Under the pieces are notes generated by a model. It was not told the DNA's origin. It did no database searches and saw only the letters and a list, made by a program, of their open reading frames with translations. Positions 36,013-44,800 of a stretch of 64,000 nucleotides of DNA are shown piece after piece; the first letter of the stretch is position 1, and every line of letters starts with the position of its first letter. This DNA is from Nesterenkonia haasae (GTDB lineage: Bacteria > Actinomycetota > Actinomycetes > Actinomycetales > Micrococcaceae): NCBI RefSeq assembly GCF_010119385.1, contig NZ_VFIE01000017.1, positions 131,789-195,788 of the forward strand. The letters run 5' to 3'. The position numbers and the translations under genes were made by a program.

Positions 36013-37239
36013 GTGCGCATCGTCTATATCCATCAGCATTTCAACTTCCCCTGGGAGCCAGGTTGGCAGCGTCCGTGGCAGTTCGCTCGCCGGCTGGCCA
36101 GGGCGGGTCATGAGGTGACCGTCATCTGCGGCGGACGTGAAGCTGCCCGCCGCCGCCTTGACGGTGTCGAGGTCCGCAGGCTCGCCGTGCCCTATGAGAA
36201 TGCGATGGCGTTCGGTCAACGAGTGCGTTCCTTCATCTCCTTCATGACCCGGGCCAGCTGGTTCGCATCCAAAGTCAAGGCGGATGTCGTGTTCGCTTCC
36301 TCCACACCACTGACCACCGCTGTGCCAGGCATGATCGCTTCGACAATCCGACGGGCACCGTTCGTCTTCGAAGTCCGCGACCTGTGGCCAGAAGCTCCCG
36401 TGGCGTTGGGTTTCCTGAAGAATCGGGGAGCTATCTGGGCTGCTGAGAAGCTGGAGAAGGCCGCATACCGGTCAGCTGACCATGTCATCGCCCTGTCACC
36501 CGGCATGGAAGCCGGTGTGAAGCGGGTCTGGCCCAAAGTCGGCACCACAGTGGTGCCTAATGCCTCCGATGTGGAGAACTTTGCCCCATCCCGGCACAGC
36601 CGCAGCGAGGTCCGCGCGGAGCTCGGATGGGCCGATGACGAGACCGTGCTCTTCTACGCCGGCAGCTTCGGTGTGACGTATGACGTGCCCTGGCTTATCC
36701 AACTCGCCGGCGAACTCCACCAGCGCGGCGAGAAGTTCCGTGTGGTCGCATACGGAGAAGGCGCCGACACTGAGAAGTGCCGAAGGGTCGCCAGCGGATT
36801 CGGGCTGAGTCCGTTACAGGTACTTCCCGGGAAGATTCCGCGCACGGAGATAGAACGGATGCTCCCGGCGGCCGATATCGCGGTTTCGACTCTGGTGGAT
36901 AACCCGTCCTTGGAGATCAATTCCCTGAATAAGGTCTTCGACGCCCTGGCAGCCGCTCGTCCGGTGGTCTTCAACCATGCTGGGTGGCTTCCTGAGGTGC
37001 TCGCGGCGAACAATGCCGGGTGGCAGCTCTCTCGAAACCCGGCGACGGCAGCTGATCAACTTCTGGAAGGGATGCGTTCGGGGCTGATAGACGTCTCATC
37101 CGGCTCCCAGGCGGCGTTGGCCCTTGCGCAGCGAGAGTTCGACCGAGATTTGCTCTTTGACAAATTTCTCAGTGTGGTGGAGAACGCAGCGCGGCACCCG
37201 AGAACCCCAAACACGACGACGCCAAGCCAGGTGGGATGA
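36013..37239 (+). CDS. Glycosyltransferase family 4 (WbuB-like)
   Basis: Cytoplasmic or membrane-associated glycosyltransferase of about 408 residues with two Rossmann-like domains. The N-terminal half has VRIVYIHQHFNFPWEPGWQR and FVFEVRDLWPEAPVALGFL, typical of WbuB-like enzymes; the C-terminal half has EINSLNKVFDALAAARPVVF, the nucleotide-sugar region. Substrate unknown. It is inserted between rsmD and coaD, and its stop overlaps coaD by 4 bases. Probably part of the scattered wall-polymer gene set. Confidence 0.87.
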   Translation: MRIVYIHQHFNFPWEPGWQRPWQFARRLARAGHEVTVICGGREAARRRLDGVEVRRLAVPYENAMAFGQRVRSFISFMTRASWFASKVKADVVFASSTPLTTAVPGMIASTIRRAPFVFEVRDLWPEAPVALGFLKNRGAIWAAEKLEKAAYRSADHVIALSPGMEAGVKRVWPKVGTTVVPNASDVENFAPSRHSRSEVRAELGWADDETVLFYAGSFGVTYDVPWLIQLAGELHQRGEKFRVVAYGEGADTEKCRRVASGFGLSPLQVLPGKIPRTEIERMLPAADIAVSTLVDNPSLEINSLNKVFDALAAARPVVFNHAGWLPEVLAANNAGWQLSRNPATAADQLLEGMRSGLIDVSSGSQAALALAQREFDRDLLFDKFLSVVENAARHPRTPNTTTPSQVG

Positions 37240-37736
37240 TCATGCAGTCAGCAGTGTGTCCAGGATCCTTCGACCCCATGCACAATGGTCACGTCGAGAT
37301 CATCGCCCGGGCAGCAAATCTATTCGAAGAAGTCATCGTTGCGGTGTCGGCGAATATGCACAAGAGCCCCATGTTCCCCTTAGACGAGCGGATCGCTATG
37401 GCGCAGGAGACCTTCTCCTACCTCAGAGGTGTCACGGTGAAGCCTCTGCGGCCCGGAGTGCTTCTGACCGAATTCTGCAAAGAAGTGGGCGCCTCAGCCG
37501 TCATCAAGGGTCTCCGGGGGGCCCACGACCTGGCCTACGAGGCCTCAATGGCCACCATGAATCGTCACTTGACGAGTCTGGAGACCGTATTTCTCACTGC
37601 TGACGGGCGTTATACGCACTTGTCATCCACCCTGGTCAAAGAGGTGCACTCTCTAGGTGGGGAAGTGTCCGAATTTATTCCGCGAGCGGTGCAAAAGAGG
37701 TTAAAAGATGGAGGACATACTGGTCAATCGCGGTAG
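37236..37736 (+). CDS. coaD: Phosphopantetheine adenylyltransferase
   Basis: Enzyme of coenzyme A synthesis that converts 4'-phosphopantetheine and ATP to dephospho-CoA. The 166 residues contain the nucleotidyltransferase motif CPGSFDPMHNGHVEII near the N-terminus and the conserved FLTADGRYTHLSSTLVKEV. ATG start at 37236 (a second ATG is at 37242), overlapping the GT4 gene by ATGA. coaE, the next step in the pathway, is at 53482. Confidence 0.96.
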   Translation: MIMQSAVCPGSFDPMHNGHVEIIARAANLFEEVIVAVSANMHKSPMFPLDERIAMAQETFSYLRGVTVKPLRPGVLLTEFCKEVGASAVIKGLRGAHDLAYEASMATMNRHLTSLETVFLTADGRYTHLSSTLVKEVHSLGGEVSEFIPRAVQKRLKDGGHTGQSR

Positions 37737-37739
37737 GGT
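37734..37739 (+). promoter_or_regulatory. Leaderless -10 element of galU
   Basis: TAGGGT, then 6 bases, then the ATG at 37746. It overlaps the end of coaD and there is no ribosome-binding site. Confidence 0.5.
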
Positions 37740-37745
37740 ACCTCC

Positions 37746-38654
37746 ATGAGCATCAGTAAGCGGATTAAAAAAGCCGTCATTCCCGCCGCAGGTTTGGGCA
37801 CACGATTCCTACCTGCCACAAAGGCGATGCCGAAGGAAATGCTTCCAGTAGTTGATGAGCCTGCGATCCAGTATGTGGTGGCAGAAGCATCGAAGGCTGG
37901 CCTGGACGACATTCTCATGATCACCGGCCAGAACAAGCGGTCCATGGAAGACCATTTTGACCGCGCCCCGGTCCTCGAGGCGACGCTGAGAGACAAGGGC
38001 GACACCAAGAAGTTGGAGGCCATTCAGTACGCCACCAACCTAGGGGACCTGCACTACGTCCGCCAGGGCCAGGCCTTGGGCCTAGGGCATGCTGTGCTGT
38101 GCGGTAAGCAGCATGTGGGTTACGAGCCCTTCGCGGTCCTGCTCGGTGACGATCTCATTGACGCACGTGACGAGCTCCTCACTACCATGATGGAGACCCA
38201 GGAGCGTCTGGGTGGTTCCGTCATCGCGGTCATGGAGGTTCCGGAGGACGCAGTGTCCGCCTATGGCGTCATCGACGCTGGGGGCCACGACAAGGAACCC
38301 GGTGCTGATGTCGTGCCGGTACACCGCCTGGTGGAGAAGCCCCCCGTTGAAGAGGCGCCCAGCACCCTGGCCATCATCGGCCGCTACGTGCTCCATCCCG
38401 AGATTTTCGCTGAGCTGGAACGGACCCCACCAGGCAAGGGTGGCGAAATTCAACTGACTGATGCTTTGCAAGCTATGGCCGCCAAGCCCCCTGAAGAAGG
38501 AGGGGGAGTTCATGCGGTGGTCTTCCGCGGCCGGCGCTATGACACAGGCGATAAACTCAGCTACATCAAAGCAGTGGTGACACTGGCCGCAGAGCGAGAG
38601 GACCTCGGGCCCGAGCTGAGGCCGTGGCTCAAGGAGTTCGCTCAAACCCTCTGA
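37746..38654 (+). CDS. galU: UTP-glucose-1-phosphate uridylyltransferase
   Basis: Enzyme making UDP-glucose from UTP and glucose-1-phosphate, a precursor of cell-wall and capsular glycans. The 302 residues begin with the nucleotidyltransferase motif AAGLGTRFLPATKAMPKEM, then VDEPAIQYVVAEA, DDLIDARDELL and LVEKPPVEEAPS. It lies between coaD and the DUF177-rpmF pair, an unusual insertion. UDP-glucose could feed the glycosyltransferases in this region. Confidence 0.96.
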   Translation: MSISKRIKKAVIPAAGLGTRFLPATKAMPKEMLPVVDEPAIQYVVAEASKAGLDDILMITGQNKRSMEDHFDRAPVLEATLRDKGDTKKLEAIQYATNLGDLHYVRQGQALGLGHAVLCGKQHVGYEPFAVLLGDDLIDARDELLTTMMETQERLGGSVIAVMEVPEDAVSAYGVIDAGGHDKEPGADVVPVHRLVEKPPVEEAPSTLAIIGRYVLHPEIFAELERTPPGKGGEIQLTDALQAMAAKPPEEGGGVHAVVFRGRRYDTGDKLSYIKAVVTLAAEREDLGPELRPWLKEFAQTL

Positions 38655-38660
38655 GTCCTG

Positions 38661-38666
38661 TAGTGT
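38661..38666 (+). promoter_or_regulatory. Possible leaderless -10 element of the DUF177 gene
   Basis: TAGTGT, then 8 bases, then the GTG at 38675. No ribosome-binding site lies before the start. Confidence 0.4.
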
Positions 38667-38674
38667 TGTCCGCT

Positions 38675-39253
38675 GTGAAACATCCACAGCAGGACTATTT
38701 GCTGCACGTGGACGTCAGAGAGCTCAAAGGCCATCCTGGAGCTCAGCGCACCCTCTCCCGCACGGTGGAAGCTCCGTCTGGGCTAGGTACAGTTCTGGTC
38801 GGCATTGCCGAACATAGCGATCTAGACCTCGACCTCAGAGTTGAATCTGTGCACGAGGGAGTACTGCTCTCGGGAACCGCCTCCGCAGAGGTCACCGGTC
38901 AGTGTGGGCGTTGCCTGGATGCCATAGGCTTCCCGCTGACTGTTGACGTTATGCAGCTCTACTCCTGGACACCAGAGGCAAACCAAGCAGACGGTGACGA
39001 CGAGGAAACTCGGGAAGTCACCGCAGACCTGACCCTCGAACTGGAGCCGGTATTGCGGGACCTCATGGTCACTGCACTGCCATTCCAGCCGGTGTGCCGG
39101 GCAGACTGCCCGGGATTGTGTTCCCACTGCGGATTCCGCATGGAAGACGATCTCGGACACGACCACGAGCAGCTCGACCCACGCTGGGCTGCGCTTGCAA
39201 GCTTGGCAGATACACTGAATCAAGATGATGAAGACGACGACACGTCGTCGTAG
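38675..39253 (+). CDS. YceD/DUF177-family protein
   Basis: Protein of 192 residues. It has four cysteine pairs or near pairs: GQCGRCLDAIG around residue 75, and CRADCPGLCSHCGFRMEDD near 145, which suggests metal binding. The C-terminus is acidic. YceD proteins are conserved upstream of rpmF and have been linked to 23S rRNA or ribosome biogenesis. The start is uncertain; GTG at 38675 is favoured by the -10 element upstream. rpmF follows after 35 bases. Confidence 0.87.
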   Translation: MKHPQQDYLLHVDVRELKGHPGAQRTLSRTVEAPSGLGTVLVGIAEHSDLDLDLRVESVHEGVLLSGTASAEVTGQCGRCLDAIGFPLTVDVMQLYSWTPEANQADGDDEETREVTADLTLELEPVLRDLMVTALPFQPVCRADCPGLCSHCGFRMEDDLGHDHEQLDPRWAALASLADTLNQDDEDDDTSS

Positions 39254-39288
39254 TCAACTGTTAGTCAACTGAGAGAGAAGAGGACACC

Positions 39289-39492
39289 GTGGCTGTTCCG
39301 AAGCGGAAGAAGTCCCGTGCCAACACCCGTCACCGTCGTTCGCAGTGGAAGGCCGAAGCGCCAACCCTGGTGAAGACAGTGGAGAACGGTCGTGTCGTCT
39401 ACAGCCGTCCGCACCAGGCGAAGCTGGTGACCGACTCGGCAGACACTCCGCTGTTCTTCGAGTACAAGGGCCGCAAAGTCGCCGACGCCTGA
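39289..39492 (+). CDS. rpmF: 50S ribosomal protein L32
   Basis: Basic 67-residue ribosomal protein beginning [20 protein letters not shown], the canonical L32 N-terminus. No zinc-binding cysteines are present, so it is the C-minus form. GTG start with AGAGAAGAGGAC before it. rnc follows after 19 bases. Confidence 0.97.
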   Translation: MAVPKRKKSRANTRHRRSQWKAEAPTLVKTVENGRVVYSRPHQAKLVTDSADTPLFFEYKGRKVADA

Positions 39493-39511
39493 CTTCACCT
39501 GTTCGCAAGGA

Positions 39512-40249
39512 TTGAACGAGCCGGAGACACTTCAGAAGAGCCTTGGGGTACACATTGACCCCGAGGCTCTTCGTCTTGCCCTGACCCACCGGTCCTACGC
39601 CTACGAAAATGACGGCCTGGCGACCAATGAGCGCCTGGAATTCCTAGGTGACGCCGTCCTGCAGCTGGTGGTCACCGATTACCTCTTCAGCACCTTCGGC
39701 GAGCTCGACGAGGGCGACCTTGCCAAGCTCCGCCCCGCTCTGGTGTCCACCCGTGCGCTTGCGCGAATTGCCCGCGCCATGGAACTCGGTCCGCATATCC
39801 GGCTCGGGACTGGGGAGCTGCGCACCAAGGGTGCTGAGAAGGACTCCATTCTGGCCGACACAATGGAGGCCATCATTGGCGCGGTCTACTCCGCCGAAGG
39901 ATTCGAAACAGCGAGGGCGCTCGTGCTGCGACTGGTGACGCCACTGCTCAGCGACACTGAGGCCATGACCGCGGGCAAGGACTGGAAGACTACCATTCAA
40001 GAGCTGGCCGCCGCACGCGATATGGGTGATATCCGGTACCTCATTGAAGACTTCGGGCCTGATCACCGCAAATCATTCCGGGCCACGGTGAGCATCGGTG
40101 GCACCGAGTACGCCCAGGGCACTGGGCCATCCAAGAAGGAAGCCGAGCGAGACGCCGCTCGGGTCACCGTCGAGGAACTCACCGGAGGTCGAGGGCAGGC
40201 AGATGTCCTGACCCTGGTGCTGGACCGGTACGAACCGGACGCAGAGTGA
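39512..40249 (+). CDS. rnc: Ribonuclease III
   Basis: Double-strand RNA endonuclease of 245 residues that processes rRNA precursors. The nuclease signature ERLEFLGDAVLQLV is near residue 38, and the C-terminal dsRNA-binding domain has DWKTTIQELAAARDMGD and GPSKKEAERDAARVTVEEL. The TTG start at 39512 follows GCAAGG. The usual downstream neighbour mutM is missing; an LCP gene follows instead, after 16 bases. Confidence 0.95.
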   Translation: MNEPETLQKSLGVHIDPEALRLALTHRSYAYENDGLATNERLEFLGDAVLQLVVTDYLFSTFGELDEGDLAKLRPALVSTRALARIARAMELGPHIRLGTGELRTKGAEKDSILADTMEAIIGAVYSAEGFETARALVLRLVTPLLSDTEAMTAGKDWKTTIQELAAARDMGDIRYLIEDFGPDHRKSFRATVSIGGTEYAQGTGPSKKEAERDAARVTVEELTGGRGQADVLTLVLDRYEPDAE

Positions 40250-40265
40250 GAGGAAGGCCGAATCG

Positions 40266-41459
40266 GTGAGCGAGAAGCACCGTCCCCGACGTGCCAGAGG
40301 TGGTGTGATTCCATCAGGCTCGGCATCGGTCGATTCAGCACCAGAACCAACTCCGAAGAAGCATCGCAGCCGTAGGTTTCGCATCACCATGATTACGCTG
40401 GCGGTCCTGACCACCGTCGTCGTGGTGGCCGGCATCGTCGCCTATGGTTATATCAACAGGCTGCAGACAGTCTTCCAAGAGGAACGCAACGTCATCGAAG
40501 AATTGGACGACCTTGACGACGACACTGCATACAGGACCGCCGAAGGAACTGTGAACGTTCTGCTGCTCGGTTCAGACAGCCGCGGTGAGAACGAAGAGGA
40601 GTACCGCCAGGAAACTGGCGAAGAAGGCGAACGTTCCGACGCCATGATGCTGGTGCACATCCCCGAAGATCGTTCAGGCATATACGTTATGTCCATCATG
40701 CGAGACCTTTGGGTTGACGTCCCAGGCGAGGGGGAGGGCCGCATAAACACTGCGCTCTCGGCCGGTGGCCTTGACCTAGCCGTGGATACGGTAGAAGACC
40801 TGCTCTATACGCATATCGACCATGTGGTGACCATAGACTTCGATGGGTTCGAGGATCTCACCACGGAGTTGGGCGGTGTCTACGTCGACAATCCACGGTC
40901 CTTCTCCGCAGGTCAGCAGAATCCTGCGTTTTACCCTGAAGGTTCAATTCGACTGGAAGGATCGAGCGCATTGCGCTTTGTCCGTGAGCGGAAGTCCTTC
41001 CCCACCAGCGATCATATTCGGGTGGAGAACCAGCAACTGGTCATGCGAGCAATCGCCGAGCGCTTCCTCTCTGGAGACACTCTGACGAACCCCCAACGAA
41101 TCTTCGGCGTACTGGAAGCCATCCTTCCCTATATGGAGATGGACTCCGGACTGGATGCCGACACCATCGTCAGCTATGCCCTCGACATGACCAACCTCCG
41201 CGGAAACGATATCCACACCTTCACCATGCCGGCAGGGGAGCCGTACACCACCTCCGGCGGCGCGCAGGTCATCCTCCCTGATGAGGAGATGATGGATCTG
41301 CTCCGGGAATCTCTCGCCGATGAGAATATGGGTGACTTCATGAGGCACACAGAGTCCTTGGAGGGGGAGCCCGGGACGATCGCAGTGCCGGATGACGATG
41401 AACCGCTGGGCCTTCAGGTGGGTCGCCAGTTAGGCCAGAGCATCAGCCGTGACGGATAG
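40266..41459 (+). CDS. LytR-CpsA-Psr family cell-wall polymer ligase
   Basis: Second LCP protein of the window, 397 residues. A membrane segment lies near residues 40-62, followed by the LCP domain with VNVLLLGSDSRGENEEE, RSDAMMLVHIPEDR, the conserved SIMRDLWVDVPG and LRFVRERKSFPTSDHIRVEN. GTG start; GAGAGGAAGG is 8 bases before it. Its end overlaps the glycosyltransferase at 41449 by 11 bases, so the two are probably co-translated. Confidence 0.92.
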   Translation: MSEKHRPRRARGGVIPSGSASVDSAPEPTPKKHRSRRFRITMITLAVLTTVVVVAGIVAYGYINRLQTVFQEERNVIEELDDLDDDTAYRTAEGTVNVLLLGSDSRGENEEEYRQETGEEGERSDAMMLVHIPEDRSGIYVMSIMRDLWVDVPGEGEGRINTALSAGGLDLAVDTVEDLLYTHIDHVVTIDFDGFEDLTTELGGVYVDNPRSFSAGQQNPAFYPEGSIRLEGSSALRFVRERKSFPTSDHIRVENQQLVMRAIAERFLSGDTLTNPQRIFGVLEAILPYMEMDSGLDADTIVSYALDMTNLRGNDIHTFTMPAGEPYTTSGGAQVILPDEEMMDLLRESLADENMGDFMRHTESLEGEPGTIAVPDDDEPLGLQVGRQLGQSISRDG

Positions 41460-42414
41460 CCCGGCCAGAGCTGAAGGCCCCACACCAGAGACTACGTGGT
41501 TGCTGATATGCACCTATCAGCGCAATGACCTGTTGGCTCGTCTGCTGGACTCACTGCGATCAGTGCGGATGCCCGCCGGCTCCACCATCAACCAGCCGCA
41601 ACTCATCGTGGTGGACAACTCCCCGGAGCCAACTGCCGAAGACCTGGTTCAGTCTTATCCGGACGCACGGTATGTCCACCAGCCTCGCCCGGGAATTGCC
41701 ACGGCACGCAACACCTCATTGGAGACCGTCCCAGCAGATGCGACAGCGGTCGTATTTCTCGACGATGATGAACAGGTGACGCCAGAGTGGTTCGCCGCGC
41801 TGCTCACCGCAGGACGGGAATCCTCAGCAGATGCGGTCACGGGACCAGTTGTCCCTATTTTTGAGGGGGGAGAACCGAGCTGGGTGAGCAGCTATGGCTA
41901 CGTGAGAAGGACAGATTTCCCCAGCGGACCGCACCCACGCAGAGTGGCCACGAATAACACGCTAGTCCTGGCCAGGTGGTTCCAACCCCCTGGTCGAGGC
42001 GGAAGAGGGTTCCGATTCGATGAGACGTTCAACTTCATCGGCGGTTCGGACTCCGACCTCTTCGAACGCATGATGGACGCGGGGGCCAAGTATTGGTGGT
42101 GTGCCGAGGCTGTGGTGACCGAGCACGTGCCCTTGGAGCGGGCAACCCAGCAGTGGCTGCGGCGTCGTGCTCAACGGGGCGGACACGTGAGAGTGGCGAA
42201 GAAGAGAGCCCGCACCTCACCTTCGAGCTCGGACACTGTGGCATTGGCTGCAGAAGGCCTCGCTCGGGCCAGTTACGGAGCCGTCCGTCGATTCAGTAGG
42301 AGAGCCCGCGGACGCACTGTGACCTATACCGATGACTATTACCTCTGTGAGGGAATAGGTATGTTGCAGTCGCTCATGGGTCAAGGTCGCGTCGAGTACG
42401 CACGGAAGAGTTGA
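41449..42414 (+). CDS. Glycosyltransferase family 2
   Basis: GT-A-fold glycosyltransferase of 321 residues. It has LLICTYQRNDLLARLLDSL, the nucleotide-binding LIVVDNSPE, RPGIATARNTSLE and the DxD-type motif FLDDDEQVTPEWF. Donor and acceptor are unknown. It overlaps the LCP gene upstream and its last 41 bases overlap the convergent GT2 gene at 42374. A role in wall glycopolymer synthesis is inference. Confidence 0.88.
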   Translation: MTDSPARAEGPTPETTWLLICTYQRNDLLARLLDSLRSVRMPAGSTINQPQLIVVDNSPEPTAEDLVQSYPDARYVHQPRPGIATARNTSLETVPADATAVVFLDDDEQVTPEWFAALLTAGRESSADAVTGPVVPIFEGGEPSWVSSYGYVRRTDFPSGPHPRRVATNNTLVLARWFQPPGRGGRGFRFDETFNFIGGSDSDLFERMMDAGAKYWWCAEAVVTEHVPLERATQQWLRRRAQRGGHVRVAKKRARTSPSSSDTVALAAEGLARASYGAVRRFSRRARGRTVTYTDDYYLCEGIGMLQSLMGQGRVEYARKS

Positions 42415-43465
42415 GTCTCCGGCCCGCCAAAATGGCCTGCCCGGCAGTCTTCCGGGCTCTGCGGCGGGCGACAGCCGTTAACGGTTTTAGCCCCTCAACC
42501 GATGGAATCGACGCACGCCGAAAGAACGCCATCACTTCCGGGTACCGCCAACGATGCTGGGCAGGGTCCACATACAGACTTGCGATCTTATGGAGAACGG
42601 CGCGGGCCTCGCGGCGCTGAGGTTTGGGCATCCGACGCAGCCTTGGCAGATACCAGGCAAAGGCCCTCTCGAAACCATGCGCCACATAACTGTCGACCAG
42701 GCCCGCGGAGCGCAGCCACTCAACCTGGGCGCGTTCACGTACCAGGCACTTGGCGAAGTACTCAACGGTGACAGTGTTCACCATGGAGCCCGGAGTCTCC
42801 GCGTGATAGGCGTAGATCTCAGCAGAAGCCGCAGCGAAGCTCGTCGCCTCAGCGAAAATCTGCCGGAAGAACAATGAGTCCTGGCCGGCGGCTCCAATCA
42901 CCTGCCGTATTCCGGTGCGCTTCAGCCACTCAGTACGGATCACGATGCTGCTGAGGTTGCTGGGGCGGAAGCGGGAGCTGGCGAGCACATCACCCCCGGC
43001 CCGGTAAAGACCGTCGGTTAGAGACGTGCGGGCATAGTGAGAGACATTGTCGACCTGCTCGGTGCGGTCTGAGTAAATCCGTTGTTGGCGACCGATGGCC
43101 AGCTCAGCGTTCGGATGGTTGTCCAAGGCCTCGACCAGTGGCCAGGGCCCTGAACCGAGGAACTCGTCATCCGGGTCCAAGAATCCCAGGTACTCGGTGT
43201 CGGCCAAGTCCATGCCTGTGTTGCGGGGCCGGGAGGCCGAACCCGAGCCGCCGGCCTCGTGGAAGAAGGACGTGACATTCTGATGTGCGGCGGCAAGCTC
43301 TCGCACGGCGTCGCGGGTCTCCGCGTAGGTGGACCCATCGTCAACCAGCACCACATGGATGTGCTCAAAGTTGGGGAGTCGGACCAGTGAAGGAAAGGCC
43401 CGAGTCCTGAGATGCTCCCCAGTGTTGAACACTGGCACAATGATGCTGAGTCTATGTACTGCCAC
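42374..43465 (-). CDS. Glycosyltransferase family 2
   Basis: GT-A-fold enzyme of 363 residues: RLSIIVPVFNTGEHLRTRAF, HVVLVDDGSTYAETRD and YLGFLDPDDEFLGSGPW (the DxD motif). The C-terminal part has helices and a polybasic end. It is similar to glycosyltransferases of teichoic-acid-like or capsule synthesis. The start is GTG at 43465, with TACAGT 6 bases upstream and no ribosome-binding site. It converges with the GT2 gene at 41449, overlapping by 41 bases. Confidence 0.88.
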   Translation of the reverse strand: MAVHRLSIIVPVFNTGEHLRTRAFPSLVRLPNFEHIHVVLVDDGSTYAETRDAVRELAAAHQNVTSFFHEAGGSGSASRPRNTGMDLADTEYLGFLDPDDEFLGSGPWPLVEALDNHPNAELAIGRQQRIYSDRTEQVDNVSHYARTSLTDGLYRAGGDVLASSRFRPSNLSSIVIRTEWLKRTGIRQVIGAAGQDSLFFRQIFAEATSFAAASAEIYAYHAETPGSMVNTVTVEYFAKCLVRERAQVEWLRSAGLVDSYVAHGFERAFAWYLPRLRRMPKPQRREARAVLHKIASLYVDPAQHRWRYPEVMAFFRRASIPSVEGLKPLTAVARRRARKTAGQAILAGRRLNSSVRTRRDLDP

Positions 43466-43471
43466 ACCTCG

Positions 43472-43477
43472 ACTGTA
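43472..43477 (-). promoter_or_regulatory. Leaderless -10 element of the minus-strand GT2 gene
   Basis: TACAGT on the minus strand, 6 bases, then the GTG at 43465. No better ribosome-binding site is seen. Confidence 0.45.
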
Positions 43478-43502
43478 CCGGGCGATGGCAGAAACGTAAT
43501 GG

Positions 43503-43573
43503 AGGGGGTGACGGGAATCGAACCCGCGTGACCAGCTTGGAAGGCTGGAGCTTTGCCACTAAGCTACACCCCC
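43503..43573 (-). tRNA. tRNA-Gly (anticodon TCC)
   Basis: The minus strand folds into a complete 71-base cloverleaf: a 7-base acceptor stem GGGGGTG with CACCCCC, D arm GCTT with AAGC, anticodon stem CCAGC with GCTGG around CTTCCAA, a 4-base variable loop and the T arm GCGGG-TTCGAAT-CCCGT. The anticodon TCC reads glycine codons GGA and GGG. CCA is encoded at 43500-43502. Confidence 0.95.
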
Positions 43574-43675
43574 GCTCCGCGTTGAGCGCTTAGTCACCTT
43601 ATCAAGCACGCAGGCCGGCGCAAAACTGAGTGTTGATGAGCCTCACCACGGCCGACCCAGGGCAGGATGGATTCC

Positions 43676-44800
43676 GTGAAGCGCACCCAGCCGTCCCATA
43701 TCCGGTTCCAGATCCAACCCACTGTCTCCCACTACCGCGAACCCCTGGTGCGGCGCCTTCAGGCATCAAAACAGTTCACCTACGATCTGGTTGGTCGGTT
43801 CAAGAACAGCGAAGCGAGCACGGCTGACCACATCGCGGAAGCCTCTGCCGCTGTCCTCACCCAGGTGAAGCCGGTGAAGACCAGTTCCGTAGGGCCACTT
43901 TGGTGGGAACACGGACATGTCGCCGCAGTCTGGCGAGGCGGTTACGACGCTTATGTACTCGAAGGCCGGATCTACACCGTCTCCGCCTGGGTGGCGGGCC
44001 TGCTCGGAAAGCTCCGCGGACGTCGCGTGCTGCTCTGGGGCCACGGTTGGAAGCGCCCAGAATCTGGGCTCAAGCTCAGACTGAGGCTGACGTTCTACGC
44101 CCTGACCGATGGCCTCTTGGTCTACGGTGATGGAGCTCACCAGCTCGCGAGGCAGTACGGTCTCTCTGCGCAGAAGATCCAGGTGATCTACAACAGTCTG
44201 TATTCCGGTGCGCAGCTGCCAGAGGCACCGCTTCGCGGCGACAGTGTCAGCGAGCGGCCCACCCTGATCTACTCCTCCCGCCTGACTACCCGCCATCGGC
44301 TCGACATCCTGGCTCAGGCGTTGGCGACTTGGCCTTCGGAGCTGACTTCGCCTCGCGTGGTCATCATCGGGGAAGGCTCTGAACGTGAGCGGCTTGAGGA
44401 AGTGTTCGCCCAGGCCGGGGTCCAGGCCACCTTCCTTGGTGCGGTGTACGACTTCGACCAGATCAGAAGCCATTACGCGGAGGCAGATGCTGCCCTCGCC
44501 ATCGGGGGAGCTGGTCTCAACGTCATCCAAGCACTCAGCTTCGGTGTGCCGGTCATCGCGGAGTCCGGCAACAGAGACTCCTCACCTGAGATCGAGGCCG
44601 TCATTGAAGGTCACACCGGCCGGTACTACGAAGCCGGCAGCATCGACTCCCTGCGCAACACCCTGGTGTCTCTGCTCGCGGCCCCAGAAGAAGCCCACCG
44701 AATGGGAACGCACGGACTGGAACTTGTCCGCCGACGGTACACCGCAGAAGCTCACGCCGAAGCAATCGAGCGTGCTCTGCAGCACTTCTTGGAACGTTGA
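43676..44800 (+). CDS. Glycosyltransferase family 4
   Basis: GT-B-fold enzyme of about 374 residues. The N-terminal half begins with FQIQPTVSHYREPLVRRL; the C-terminal half has TLIYSSRLTTRHRLDILAQ, VVIIGEGSERERLEEVFAQ and NVIQALSFGVPVIAES, the nucleotide-sugar region. Substrate unknown. Start GTG at 43676 (AGGA 8 bases before) or ATG at 43667. It lies just after the tRNA and converges with the thioesterase gene, which begins at the next base. Confidence 0.85.
   Translation: MKRTQPSHIRFQIQPTVSHYREPLVRRLQASKQFTYDLVGRFKNSEASTADHIAEASAAVLTQVKPVKTSSVGPLWWEHGHVAAVWRGGYDAYVLEGRIYTVSAWVAGLLGKLRGRRVLLWGHGWKRPESGLKLRLRLTFYALTDGLLVYGDGAHQLARQYGLSAQKIQVIYNSLYSGAQLPEAPLRGDSVSERPTLIYSSRLTTRHRLDILAQALATWPSELTSPRVVIIGEGSERERLEEVFAQAGVQATFLGAVYDFDQIRSHYAEADAALAIGGAGLNVIQALSFGVPVIAESGNRDSSPEIEAVIEGHTGRYYEAGSIDSLRNTLVSLLAAPEEAHRMGTHGLELVRRRYTAEAHAEAIERALQHFLER

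Noticed and set aside
43503-43573. tRNA-Gly as an integration site of a mobile element
   Set aside because: No integrase, direct repeat of the tRNA end or phage-like gene is near; flanking genes are ordinary glycosyltransferases.
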